Shown: piece by piece, positions 52,401 to 63,517 of the stretch
How positions within the stretch are numbered: position 1 is the first letter of the stretch
Layout of the letters: each line of letters begins with the position of its first letter
Assembly (NCBI GenBank): GCA_012845835.1
Contig: JABAKD010000023.1
Span: 9,961,840-10,025,839, forward strand
Source of the DNA: Undaria pinnatifida
Lineage: Eukaryota; Sar; Phaeophyceae; Laminariales; Alariaceae
Reading direction: 5' to 3'
Length of the DNA: 64,000 nt
Program-made: the position numbers and the translations under genes
Notes under the pieces: model-generated
What the model saw: only the letters and a program-made list of their open reading frames with translations
Database searches by the model: none
Told to the model about the DNA's origin: nothing

Positions 52401-55400
52401 AGGGGGGGGATCACAGTGAAAAGTCACCCAACACGCTGACACTCGTCGCACCTAAACAGGCAGCATTTACCCTAGGTGTAGTGTAGGGGTGGAAGCACAG
52501 TGCAAGATCGCGCAACACGCTGACACTCATCGCACCAAAACGGGCAGCTTTTACCCTAGGTGTAGTGTAGGGGTGGAAGCACAGTGTAAGATCGCCCAAC
52601 ACGCTGACACTCATCGCACCAAAACGAGAAGAATTTTCCGGAGGTGTAGTGTAGGGGGGGGAGCACAGTGAAAGGTCACCAAACACGATGACACTCGTCG
52701 AACTAAAACAGGCAGCATTTAACCTAGGTATAGTGTAGGGGTGGAAGCACAGTGTAAGATCGCCCAACACGATGATACTCATAGCACTAAAACGGGCAGA
52801 ATTTTACCCGAGGTGTAGCGTAGAGGGGGAAGCACAGTGAAAGGTCACCCAACACGCTGACATTCGTCGCACCAAAACAGGCAGCATTTACCCTAGGTGT
52901 AGTGTAGGGGTGGAAGCACAGTGTATGATCGCCCAACACGCTGACACTCGTCGCACCAAAACGGGCAGCATTTACCCTAGGTGTAGTGTAGGGGGGGGAG
53001 CACAGTGAAAAGTCACCCAACACGCTGACACTCGTCGCACCTAAACAGGCAGCATTTACCCTAGGTGTAGTGTAGGGGTGGAAGCACAGTGCAAGATCGC
53101 GCAACAAGCTGACACTCATCGCACCAAAACGGGCAGCAGTTACCCTAGGTGTAGTGTAGGGGTTATCACAAACAAGGTTCGCCCAACACGCCGACGCTCA
53201 TCGCACCAAAACAGGCAGCATTTACCCTAGGTGTAGTGTAGGGGTGGAGCACAGTGTAAGATCGCCCAACACGCTGACACTCAGCGCACCAAAACGGGCA
53301 GAATTTACCCTTGGTGTAGTGTAGGGGGGGAGTACAGTGAAAGGTAACTCAAAAGGCTGACACTCGTCGCACCAAAACAGGCAGCATTTAACCTAGGTGT
53401 AATGTAGGGGTGGAAGCAAAGTGTAAGATAGCCCAACACGCTGACACTCATCACACCAAAACGGGCAGCATTTACCCTAGGTGTAGTGTAGGGGTGGAGC
53501 ACAGTGTAAGATCGCCCAACACGCTGACACTCAGCGCACCAAAACGGGCAGAATTTACCCTTGGTGTAGTGTAGGGGGGGAGTACAGTGAAAGGTAACCA
53601 AAAAGGCTGACACTCGTCGCACCAAAACAGGCAGCATTTAACCTAGGTGTAGTGTAGGGGTGGAAGCAAAGTGTAAGATTGCCCAACACGCTGACACTCA
53701 TCACACCAAAACGGGCAGCATTTGCCCTAGGTGTAGTGTAGGGGGGGGAGCACAGTGAAAGGTCACCCAACATGCTGACACTCGTCGCACCAAAACAGGC
53801 AGCTTTTACCCTAGGTGTAGTGTAGGGGTGGAAGCACAGTGTAAGATCGCCCAACACGCTGACACTCATCGCACCAAACCGAGCAGAATTTTACGGAGGT
53901 GTAATGTAGGGGGGGGAGCACAGTGAAAGGTCACCAAACACGCTGACACTCGTCGAACTAAAACAGGCAGCATTTAACCTAGGTATAGTGTAGGGGTGGA
54001 AGCACAGTGTAAGATCGCCCAACACGATGATACTCATAGCACCAAAACGGGCAGAATTTTACCCGAGGTGTAGTGTAGAGGGGGAAGCACAGTGAAAGGT
54101 CACCCAACACGATGACATTCGTCGCACCAAAACAGGCAGCATTTACCCTAGGTGTAGTGTAGGGGTGGAAGCACAGTGTAAGATCGCCCAACACGCTGAC
54201 ACTCGTCGCACCAAAACGGGCAGCATTTACCCTAGGTGTAGTGTAGGGGGGGGATCACAGTGAAAAGTCACCCAACACGCTGACACTCGTCGCACCTAAA
54301 CAGGCAGCATTTACCCTAGGTGTAGTGTAGGGGTGGAAGCATAGTGCAAGATCGCGCAACACGCTGACACTCATCGCACCAAAACGGGCAGCTTTTACCC
54401 TAGGTGTAGTGTAGGGGTGGAAGCACAGTGTAAGATCGCCCAACACGCTGACACTCATCGCACCAAAACGAGAAGAATTTTCCGGAGGTGTAGTGTAGGG
54501 GGGGGAGCACAGTGAAAGGTCACCAAACACGATGACACTCGTCGAACTAAAACAGGCAGCATTTAACCTAGGTATAGTGTAGGGGTGGAAGCACAGTGTA
54601 AGATCGCCCAACACGATGATACTCATAGCACCAAAACAGGCAGAATTTTACCCGAGGTGTAGCGTAGAGGGGGAAGGACAGTGAAAGGTCACCCAACACG
54701 CTGACATTCGTCGCACCAAAACAGGCAGCATTTACCCTAGGTGTAGTGTAGGGGTGGAAGCACAGTGTATGATCGCCCAACACGCTGACACTCGTCGCAC
54801 CAAAACGGGCAGCATTTACCCTAGGTGTAGTGTAGGGGGGGGAGCACAGTGAAAAGTCACCCAACACGCTGACACTCGTCGCACCTAAACAGGCAGCATT
54901 TACCCTAGGTGTAGTGTAGGGGTGGAAGCACAGTGCAAGATCGCGCAACAAGCTGACACTCATCGCACCAAAACGGGCAGCAGTTACCCTAGGTGTAGTG
55001 TAGGGGTTATCACAAACAAGGTTCGCCCAACACGCCGACGCTCATCGCACCAAAACAGGCAGCATTTACCCTAGGTGTAGTGTAGGGGTGGAGCACAGTG
55101 TAAGATCGCCCAACACGCTGACACTCAGCGCACCAAAACGGGCAGAATTTACCCTTGGTGTAGTGTAGGGGGGGAGTACAGTGAAAGGTAACTCAAAAGG
55201 CTGACACTCGTCGCACCAAAACAGGCAGCATTTAACCTAGGTGTAATGTAGGGGTGGAAGCAAAGTGTAAGATAGCCCAACACGCTGACACTCATCACAC
55301 CAAAACGGGCAGCATTTACCCTAGGTGTAGTGTAGGGGTGGAGCACAGTGTAAGATCGCCCAACACGCTGACACTCAGCGCACCAAAACGGGCAGAATTT

Positions 55401-58400
55401 ACCCTTGGTGTAGTGTAGGGGGGGAGTACAGTGAAAGGTAACCAAAAAGGCTGACACTCGTCGCACCAAAACAGGCAGCATTTAACCTAGGTGTAGTGTA
55501 GGGGTGGAAGCAAAGTGTAAGATTGCCCAACACGCTGACACTCATCACACCAAAACGGGCAGCATTTGCCCTAGGTGTAGTGTAGGGGGGGGAGCACAGT
55601 GAAAGGTCACCCAACATGCTGACACTCGTCGCACCAAAACAGGCAGCTTTTACCCTAGGTGTAGTGTAGGGGTGGAAGCACAGTGTAAGATCGCCCAACA
55701 CGCTGACACTCATCGCACCAAACCGAGCAGAATTTTCCGGAGGTGTAATGTAGGGGGGGGAGCACAGTGAAAGGTCACCAAACACGCTGACACTCGTCGA
55801 ACTAAAACAGGCAGCATATAACCTAGGTATAGTGTAGGGGTGGAAGCACAGTGTAAGATCGCCCAACACGATGATACTCATAGCACCAAAACGGGCAGAA
55901 TTTTACCCGAGGTGTAGTGTAGAGGGGGAAGCACAGTGAAAGGTCACCCAACACGCTGACATTCGTCGCACCAAAACAGGCAGTATTTACTCTAGGTGTA
56001 GTGTAGGGGTGGAAGCACAGTGTATGATCGCCCAACACGCTGACACTCGTCGCACCAAAACGGGCAGCATTTACCCTAGGTGTAGTGTAGGGGGGGGAGC
56101 ACAGTGAAAAGTCACCCAACACGCTGACACTCGTCGCACCTAAACAGGCAGCATTTACCCTAGGTGTAGTGTAGGGGTGGAAGCACAGTGCAAGATCGCG
56201 CAACACGCTGACACTCATCGCACCAAAACGGGCAGCAGTTACCCTAGGTGTAGTGTAGGGGTTATCACAAACAAGGTTCGCCCAACACGCCGACGCTCAT
56301 CGCACCAAAACAGGCAGCATTTACCCTAGTTGTAGTGTAGGGGTGGAGCACAGTGTAAGATCGCCCAACACGCTGACACTCAGCGCACCAAAACGGGCAG
56401 AATTTACCCTTGGTGTAGTGTAGGGGGGGAGTACGGTGAAAGGTAACCCAAAAGGCTGACACTCGTCGCACCAAAACAGGCAGCATTTAACCTAGGTGTA
56501 ATGTAGGGGTGGAAGCAAAGTGTAAGATTGCCCAACACGCTGACACTCATCACACCAAAACGGGCAGCATTTGCCCTAGGTGTCGTGTAGGGGGGGGAGC
56601 ACAGTGAAACGTCACCCAACACGCTGACACTCGTCGCACCAAAACAGGCAGCTTTTACCCTAGGTGTAGTGTAGGGGTGGAAGCACAGTGTAAGATCGCC
56701 CAACACGCTGACACTCATTGCACCAAAACGAGCAGAATTTTCCGGACGTGTAGTGTAGGGGGGGAAGCACAGTGAAAGGTCACCAAACACGCTGACACTC
56801 GTCGCACCAAAACAGGCAGCATTTAACCTAGGTGTAATGTAGGGGTGGAAGCAAAGTGTAAGATAGCCCAACACGCTGACACTCATCACACCAAAACAGG
56901 CAGCATTTACCCTAGGTGTAGTGTAGGGGGGGGAGCACAGTGTAAGATCGCCCAACACGCTGACACTCAGCGCACCAAAACGGGCAGAATTTACCCTTGG
57001 TGTAGTGTAGGGGGGGAGTACAGTGAAAGGTAACCCAAAAGGCTGACACTCGTCGCACCAAAACAGGCAGCATTTAACCTAGGTGTAATGTAGGGGTGGA
57101 AGCAAAGTGTAAGATAGCCCAACACGCTGACACTCATCACACCAAAACGGGCAGCATTTGCCCTAGGTGTAGTGTAGGGGGGGGAGCACAGTGAAAGATC
57201 ACCCAACACGCTGACACTCGTCGCACCAAAACAGGCAGCTTTCACCCTAGGTGTAGTGTAGGGGTGGAAGCACGGTGTAAGATCGCCCAACACGCTGACA
57301 CTCATCGCACCAAACCGAGCAGAATTTTCCGGAGGTGTAGTGTAGGGGGGGGAGCACAGTGAAAGGTCACCAAACACGCTGACACTCGTCGAACTAAAAC
57401 GGGCAGCATTTAACCTAGGTATAGTGTAGGGGTGGAAGCACAGTGCAAGATCGCCCAACACGATGATACTCATCGCACCAAAACGGGCAGAATTTTACCC
57501 GAGGTGTAGTGTAGAGGGGGAAGCACAGTGAAAGGTCACCCAACACGCTGACAATCGTCGCGCCAAAACAGGCAGTAATTACTCTAGGTGTAGTGTAGGG
57601 GTGGAAGCACAGTGTAAGATCGCCCAACACGCTGACACTCGTCGCACCAAAACAGGCAGCATTTCCCCTAGGTGTAGTGTAGGGGGGGGAGCACAGTGAA
57701 AAGTCACCCAACACGCTGACACTTGTCGCACCTAAACAGGCAGCATTTACCCTAGGTGTAGTGTAGTGGTGGAAGCACAGTGTAAGATCGCGCAACACGC
57801 TGACACTCATCGCACCAAAACGGGCAGCAGTTACCCTAGGTGTAGTGTAGGGGGGGGAACACAGTGAAAGGTCGCTTAACACGCTGACACTCATCGCACT
57901 AAAACGGGCAGCATTTACCCTAGGTGTAGTGTAGGGGGGGGAGCACAGTGAAAAGTCACCCAACACGCTGACACTCGTCGCACCAAAACAGGCAGCATTT
58001 ACCCTAGGTGTAGTGTAGGGGTGGAAGCACAGTGTAAGAGCGCCCAACACGCTGACACTCATCGCACCAAAACGAGCAGCATTTACCCTAGGTGTAGTGG
58101 GGGAACACAGTGAAAAGTCACCCAACACGCTGACACTCGTCGCACCAAAACAGGCAGCATTTACCCTAGGTGTAGTGTAGGGGTGGAAGCACAGTGTAGG
58201 ATCGCCCAACACGCTAACACTCGTCGCACCAAAACGGGCATCATTTACCCTAGGTGTAGTGTAGGGGGGGGAGCACAGTGAAAGGTCACCCAACACGCTG
58301 GCACTTGTCGCACCAAAACAGGCAGCATTAACCCTAGGTGTAGTGTAGGGTTGGAAGCACAGTGTATGATCGTCCAACACGCTGACACTCATCGCACCAA

Positions 58401-58497
58401 AACGGGCAGCATTTACCCTAGGTGTAATGTAGGGGGGGGAGCACAGTGAAAGGTCACCCAACACGCTGACAATCGTCGCACCAAAACGGGCAGTATA
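49432..58497 (-). repeat. Satellite-like array, ~108 units of ~84 bp, with higher-order repeats
   Basis: Tandem units of 82-84 bp (mean about 83.8) have the plus-strand consensus GGTGTAGTGTAGGGG, then AGCACAGTG, AAGATCGCCCAACACGCTGAC, ACTCATCGCACCAAAACGGG and CAGCATTTACCCTA. Two alternating subtypes exist: GGGGTGGAAGCACAGTGTAAGATCGCC, and GGGGGGGGAGCACAGTGAAAGGTCACC. A marker unit (TTATCACAAACAAGG) recurs at 49,476, 51,569, 53,163, 55,007 and 56,262, giving blocks of about 25, 19, 22 and 15 units. The blocks 53,163-55,006 and its predecessor share an exact 1,844-bp offset over long stretches, and 49,560-50,550 repeats at +1,090. The array lies inside the retrotransposon leader, upstream of gag. 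Confidence 0.95.
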
Positions 58498-58734
58498 ACC
58501 CTCCCATACAAAGTAGTTTCCCCCGACCGCACTGAAGGGGGACGGTCGCGCCTGCAGTAGTGCTGATTGCTGCAGTATCACTGCTGTGTTCACAGGTAAC
58601 GGTAATTTCAACCGCAACAAGATGGGTAGTGTAGTACCAACACCAGCTGTAGAAAAATGTGCACGCCCACAGTCGAATAGAAAGGCTGTTTGCCCCCAAA
58701 GGTACCGCATTAAACGGGCTGTTCTCCACTGCAC
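57415..58734 (-). other. Longest array-encoded open frame, 439 codons of 28-aa repeats
   Basis: Because 84 is a multiple of three and the unit lacks minus-strand stops, the minus strand stays open over many units, encoding repeats of the type YTTPRVNAACFGATSVSVLG plus DLSLCSPP. The frame starts outside the array (MQWRTARLMRYLWG...) and contains about 14 repeats. Another long one spans 50,040-51,188 (382 codons). Units of 82-83 bp break the frame at intervals. I have no evidence that these are translated. Confidence 0.4.
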
Positions 58735-60402
58735 TAGTAAAAACTGTGAAGTCGCAGTATCTCCGCGAACTGTGTAGTAAGCGCTCTGTAACGGGCAGTA
58801 GCTGTCCGAACATGTGCAGAGAAGAAGAAAAAAAAAATTCCAGCGTAGACCCTAGCAATATCGTGAAGGGCAGCACATGTACGGGCAGGAAGACGGCCTA
58901 ACGCCCTGACAGATGAAAAAAAAATCCGTACCCACTCCCACCGATAAAGGGACAGTTACGTTGACAGCAGTGCGGAGTGCCGCACGGTCACAGCTGTGCA
59001 TACACAGAAAGTTGTATTATAGTCCCCTCGTACCCATGAATGGGAGAATATAGGGCATCGCACACACCAACAGCCTTGCCCAAAAAGCCAGCACAGAGTT
59101 TCAGCGTTCACTAGGTTCAAGTTCTAGTCACAGAGGGGCCAGGACGAAAACAAAACCTCTCGAATCGAACTTGCAAGGAGCACTCGCACAGCAGTGGGGG
59201 GTGTCAGAGCTGCGGTGCTGTAACTGTGGACGCTGGGGCAGTGAAGGGTCGAGCTATGTGGTGTATGAGCAGGAGCAAAGTAGGCGGCTTGGCTGCTGTA
59301 CAGTGACTTCTACAGCAGAGAATCCGGCGGTATATGGCAGGCATTGACAGCGAGCCCATTGTGCTGCACTGTAGTTGGCACCTCTGCAAAAATGATGGTT
59401 CAAGCTACGCGACGCACAGCAGTAGTGGAACGCTATTGATCGAGAAAGATCGGAGAGGGGTCCGAGGTGCGTCAAATTAGTAGCTTGTACTAATTTCGGC
59501 AGAAAGGGGGCAGCTGCTTGTTCGACGCACAAGAATGATCGACGTATGTACTGAAACCCATACGATAACGCGTGTACTGGAAAATTCGCCAAACGAAAAA
59601 TCCTAAACATTCCACGAGCACCGCCTGTTTCTTTCCAGTAGGTAGATCACAAGGAAGGAGCCCCGACATGAGCTCCTAGAGCACGGTGCCCGTAGTCCAA
59701 GGGGGTCCCGCGAAGGACGGTCTGGCACCGACAGCAAGGATGTGCTGGGCGATGGGCTCTCTCAGCGAGCGAAGTCCCCTTCGAAGGTCATTCGAAGGGT
59801 TGATTCCAGTATGCTTGTCCGTGGCATGTCGTGCACATGCCTCCGAGCCCCAAAGCGCGAATAAAAAAGTACGAGTCGATGGCCGATCTTGGGGCTTGTG
59901 CTGGCAACTCGCGGATACGTGCTGTGCAACATGCTGGCAGAGCACGGAGCAAACAAGTCTGATGGGTGGGGCTCGGGCAGTTCCACTGCGGAGTGGTCTA
60001 TGACAAGCTGGCGGTGAACTGATGCGGCCAAAGGCCGGGACGAGGAGTGTTCTCCGAAGAGCAGTGTCGTCCGCCCGTACTCGAAAAGTGTCCTCTGTGT
60101 GATGCGTGCCCAGCAACCAACAGGAGGGACCAAAATTCGAGACGAGGAGTGTGCTCCGCAGTGCAGTGTCGTCCGCACGTACTTGGAAGGTGTCGTCCGT
60201 GTGGTACGTGCGCGGCGACCAACAGGAAGGGCCCCTGCGATCTCACTGCTGTTGTGGTCGCCGTTGTAGGAGGAAGGGCGCTCCCTCCATTGAGAAGCCA
60301 CCCGAGAAGGAACGAGGGTTGTGGGCTCGATGGAAAGCAAAAGCAAAATCGCTACGAAAACAAAATCGGAGAGATTGGAAGAACGCTGCCACAATAGCAT
60401 AT
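58498..60402. other. Retrotransposon 5' leader between LTR and array
   Basis: The leader holds no recognisable domain. A direct duplication of about 95 bp lies at 60,032-60,126 and 60,137-60,235 (GACGAGGAGTGTKCTCCG, GCAGTGTCGTCCGC, GACCAACAGGARGG). It generates a repeated Cys/Arg-rich pattern in a 227-codon minus frame (59,762-60,445), which I treat as a non-gene. A low-level recurrence of CAGTAGTG/CAGCAGT-type words is noticeable. Confidence 0.5.
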
Positions 60403-60419
60403 CAAGCTTGTCGACGCCA
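60403..60419 (-). promoter_or_regulatory. Candidate primer-binding site
   Basis: On the minus strand, two bases after the end of the 5' LTR (CACA), the sequence reads TGGCGTCGACAAGCTTG. Primer-binding sites start with TGG, complementary to the tRNA CCA end, and lie 0-8 bases inside the LTR, so position and start fit. The matching tRNA would end CAAGCTTGTCGACGCCA; I cannot assign it to a tRNA from memory. Confidence 0.4.
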
Positions 60420-60421
60420 CA

Positions 60422-60688
60422 TGTGAAATTAAAGGTGGGGGACACAGAGTGCCCCCTGCAGGTCTGCCAATTGAGCAGGTCCTCGGAGAGTACTCACTTT
60501 CGTTCCTTCGTAGAGATGTAGCTTTATTCGTTTCCACCAGAGCCCGGTATAGCTTCTGAGATCGGAGGCGCGTGCCTCTGATCTAATTCCTAACTTCCCG
60601 GAATATAAACCGCAAACCTTATCATACGAAACCCATCCAAATGATCAAATTCGGATACCTCCAGGCCTTTCGAGGCCGTATATTAACA
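60422..60688 (-). repeat. 5' LTR of the giant retrotransposon
   Basis: The LTR is 267 bp with the same ends as the 3' LTR. It has AATAAA (minus) at 60,523-60,528 and the hairpin GATCGGAGGC-GCGT-GCCTCTGATC at 60,560-60,583 (one mismatch, C to T, compared with the perfect one in the 3' LTR). A TATA-like element lies near 60,602-60,609. The 2-bp TC deletion in TGATCAAATTC distinguishes it from the other copy. Confidence 0.9.
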
Positions 60689-61578
60689 CTAAGATGTGTC
60701 ACATAAAGTCCGACTTTTTTGTGAAGCTACGTACTAAGAAATGATTTCCATACGCCATACGAAGCGCTGGGCACTTGGAAAGCTTCGTAGAGACATCTCA
60801 TCAATGATCGTACCCGGTAGGTGGGCAAAAATCATATATCATCCCAACCCCCAGCGAGATACAAACATATTAGAAAAAATTGGTCAGGAGAAAAGACCGA
60901 ATGGCCAGCAACCGTGTGATCCAAACGTCCCACCTCTCGCGGCGGCACGCCACTACACCACAGTGGGTCTGCGGCTCCTCACACCCCTCACCTGAACATT
61001 AGGTTGAGCTGCCCCCAATAGCATCCGACGTTCAGCACGATGAAAGCATAGCCCCTATACCGAAGGACGACACATCCTACAGTAGGGGTACGCCGAATAT
61101 TTATTTGTATGGTTTCTCTCACATGAAAAAAAATGTCGACAACTTGAGACCGCAAAATTATCAAGCAAGTCGCTGGCGCAAGCCACCCCGAACGACGGGA
61201 AGAATAGGCGCCGCAAAGTGCCCACGCCCTACCCAAACCAATGGTTCTGATGAAACAACCACGCTTTGTTTGCTCCCATGTATGTATGCCCGATGTGCAA
61301 TAACACCGCAGCCTAGGCATAGAGTGAAGAATTTGGAAATCACACACCGAATGCCAGCAGTATCTCGTTTTCCTCGCTTTATGAGAAGACTGTATTCCTC
61401 ACCTCTCCCCCCCCCGCCAAAAAATAGAATGCAATAAACATATATTCGAACAAAAGAAAGTTCAACAAGCCGAAAAATGAACGCCGAGGCTGGCCCAGGT
61501 ATACAACATGACAAACGATCTACAAAAAAAGGCCGACGTTCTGAAGGTACACCGGGCCCCGACGCTACTGTAGGGGAT
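60689..61578. other. Unassigned
   Basis: I see no gene or known repeat in this stretch. The longest open frames (119 and 117 codons, minus, 60,988-61,514) have no recognisable domain. A C-homopolymer occurs near 61,407-61,417. Confidence 0.4.
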
Positions 61579-61828
61579 GGCGCGTGCTACGATAGAGATG
61601 CACCAGTTTTTGTTTGAAACTCTGCACCTTGGGGGAGCTTAGGGCCTCTCCCAAGAACTGATTTGGAGAAAAATAACACTGTTACCGAATGAAACCTTCT
61701 ACGGCCTAGGTACACAACGATAATCATGCAAAAATGAATAGGGCGTATTTCCGACGATTTTGTGTTAAGGAGCCCCATCGTTCACAAACCTTAACGGCGA
61801 AACTGCTACTTCTATCGTAGCATGCGTC
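61579..61828. mobile_element. MITE, ~250 bp, with short TIRs
   Basis: Left end GCGTGCTACGATAGA (61,582-61,596) and right end, reverse-complemented, GCATGCTACGATAGA (61,811-61,825) form inverted repeats. GTAGGGGAT flanks the element on the left at 61,571-61,579 and recurs at 61,852-61,860. The interior block TTCCGACGATTTTGTGTTAAGGAGCCCC is shared with 25,950-25,985. No coding capacity. Confidence 0.6.
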
Positions 61829-62478
61829 ATACCGGGAACCGATGGTACGGTAGGGGATATGTCCCTTTTATCCGCCCTCATGTCGCGGTGGCCCCGGCTC
61901 GCTCGCGTGAGTGACCCCCTCTGTTTCTTGTGCGGTGCTGTCATGAACCATATCCTACGGTAGAGGTGCGTGCACAGCCCAAATTTCCCCGAGTTCCTCA
62001 CAGGATGAGCAAGCTCAACCTCTCATTCACGCGACATGATTTTCAATGCATTCGTTCGCACAATCCGATCAACCATTTATGCCTTAGCCCAAAAATGTAT
62101 GTATGTATGTACCCTGAAATTGCTTGACTCTTGACCAATCTCTAATTCCTCCATTGAGGAGCTCAATCGGACACAAGTGCACTGTTAGGTAAACGAATAA
62201 CTGCAACCCTTGCCCTGCGGCGTGATTCTCATAGGCTTTCGTGTGCTGTTTTACAATCATATCATATAGACCCCCGACGGGACGGTCAGCTACGCTGCCG
62301 AAAATAATTGTCTGACGTTCTTTCGCCGGTGAGGCACGTAGTCCCTCGGGCGAGTGACTCAGCCCCCGCTAGCTGGAAGGCGGTTACTCAATCTACCGCA
62401 GCCTTCACCTTGGCTTGAGGAACCCGTCACTCACATTAAGGTTTTAACGAACAAACGCTTTACAGTAGCATGTGACAA
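61829..62478. other. Inter-MITE sequence with dispersed palindromes
   Basis: No gene. Near-palindromes CTCGCTCGCGTGAGTGACC (61,898-61,916) and GTCCCTCGGGCGAGTGAC (62,341-62,358) belong to the window-wide GTCACTCG motif family. A short ATGT microsatellite lies at 62,096-62,111. Confidence 0.4.
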
Positions 62479-62680
62479 GAGCTACGATGAAGGTGCCCAA
62501 ATTCATTTCTGAGGTCTCTTCTCTTTCGGTGCTTGCGACGTCTCGTAAAGTCTGATCTGGAGAAAAACAATTGACTGCTACACTGAACAATAAAAAAGTA
62601 ATGGCCCATTTGGGACGATTTTCGTCAGACAGTAACTAAAATATTTCCGACGAAAAATGCTACCTTCATCGTAGCATGCG
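62479..62680. mobile_element. MITE, ~200 bp, with 14-bp perfect TIRs
   Basis: GCTACGATGAAGGT at 62,481-62,494 and its exact reverse complement at 62,662-62,675 bound a segment that shares TCTGATCTGGAGAAAAAC and GGGACGATTTTCGTC-type blocks with the 61.58-kb MITE (GAACTGATTTGGAGAAAAATAAC, TTTCCGACGATTTTG). Same family, shorter member. Confidence 0.6.
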
Positions 62681-62791
62681 TCTAAACAAACGGGATACCT
62701 TATTGTTGTTGCACGCACCCCCCGAGCACCAAAGAGTATGCTTCTTTCATCGTTGAAGACGCGGCCCAGTTTCGCAAAAACGTAAAAGGTG

Positions 62792-63517
62792 TTAGCCGTT
62801 GCGGAGGCCGATTATTGTCAAAGACCGACATAAATATCCACACGAATATGTAAACACTACACAGCAGGGGAAGGTTACATTGAGCTCCTCTCTTACCAGT
62901 GGTGCTTCCACGTTTGTTTTGAGGTCCCCCACCTTCCGAGCTTCAGGGACCGCCCCAAAAACTGCTTTGATAAACAAAACTGCCACCAGATCAAACATCC
63001 CATGGCCTAGGCGTACAGCGAGAATCATATGCAAAACCTGACCCATACGTGGCTGCTCTGATTGGTTGCAGGTCCCGAACTTCATTTGTGCGTCGCGAGT
63101 TCGCGTTGTGGCCACTGCCGTGAAATCGCTCGTTTTGATTCGCCAATAGTTAGTGTCGCCAAAAACTAGTGTTCGTGACTCCGGTTTCACGGAGATAAAG
63201 CGCCACTTGCCCGTGTGGAGTGCACCCCCGACGGAGACAATTGGTGTTTCCCCCCCCCCTTCACCGTAGTCGTGCCTATAGAAAAGCAATATACCGCTTG
63301 CTTCAAACAACACTTCCTGTCCTCTCTTGAGCAAAGCGGTGCACAAGCAACTCCTGCTCGAGATTCTCGACCCCACAAGGGGTACTGAAGCGACTGTCGA
63401 AGGTTGACAGTGCGACAGTTTTTTTCTAAAAAGTACGGAGTTTGACCTGGGCAGTACGAGAGTCGGTGACTGATTAGAGGGCCTGTACTCTCCAAGCAAT
63501 TGCGACTTAGAGTGCAT
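62792..63517 (-). CDS. Doubtful ORF, 241 aa, unknown
   Basis: This is the longest frame in the right flank. Residues 60-150 look moderately protein-like (GQEVLFEASGILLFYRHDYG, KWRFISVKPESRTLVFGDTNYWRI). The C-terminal 80 residues are encoded by a MITE-family-like segment (62,880-63,020, with TTTGTTTTGAGGTCCCCCACCTTCCGAG), so at least that part is not ancestral coding sequence. A second minus frame overlaps it (63,187-63,717; 176 codons, with a hydrophobic segment near residues 30-60). One may be an exon of a gene running off the edge, but no splice sites were established. Confidence 0.25.
   Translation of the reverse strand: MHSKSQLLGEYRPSNQSPTLVLPRSNSVLFRKKLSHCQPSTVASVPLVGSRISSRSCLCTALLKRGQEVLFEASGILLFYRHDYGEGGGETPIVSVGGALHTGKWRFISVKPESRTLVFGDTNYWRIKTSDFTAVATTRTRDAQMKFGTCNQSEQPRMGQVLHMILAVRLGHGMFDLVAVLFIKAVFGAVPEARKVGDLKTNVEAPLVREELNVTFPCCVVFTYSCGYLCRSLTIIGLRNG

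Larger units (their letters stand above)
37551..60688 (-). mobile_element. Giant Ty3/gypsy-type LTR retrotransposon with NADAR domain and internal satellite
   Basis: A 23,138-bp element is bounded by direct LTRs (TG...CA ends) of 269 and 267 bp that differ by about 8 substitutions and one 2-bp indel (about 97% identity by hand alignment). Internal order on the minus strand is leader, 84-bp satellite array, gag (two frames), NADAR plus protease, reverse transcriptase, RNase H, integrase and C-terminal tail. The RT-RNaseH-integrase order identifies the Ty3/gypsy (Metaviridae-type) architecture. The coding region has in-frame stops and at least two single-base frameshifts, so this copy is not autonomous now. 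I find no matching 5-bp target duplication: GATTA lies on the left flank and CTAAG on the right. Confidence 0.9.

Noticed and set aside
49432..58497. CRISPR array
   Set aside because: The 84-bp units are contiguous without unique spacers, vary by point changes, and lie in a eukaryotic retrotransposon; this is a satellite.
60403..60421. AAGCTTGTCGAC next to the 5' LTR as a cloning-vector polylinker
   Set aside because: Only two adjacent restriction-like words are present, with no flanking vector sequence; it coincides with the expected primer-binding position.
59762..60445. 227-codon minus frame in the retrotransposon leader as an extra gene
   Set aside because: It overlaps the LTR edge and is dominated by a 95-bp direct duplication; no domain or start context supports it.
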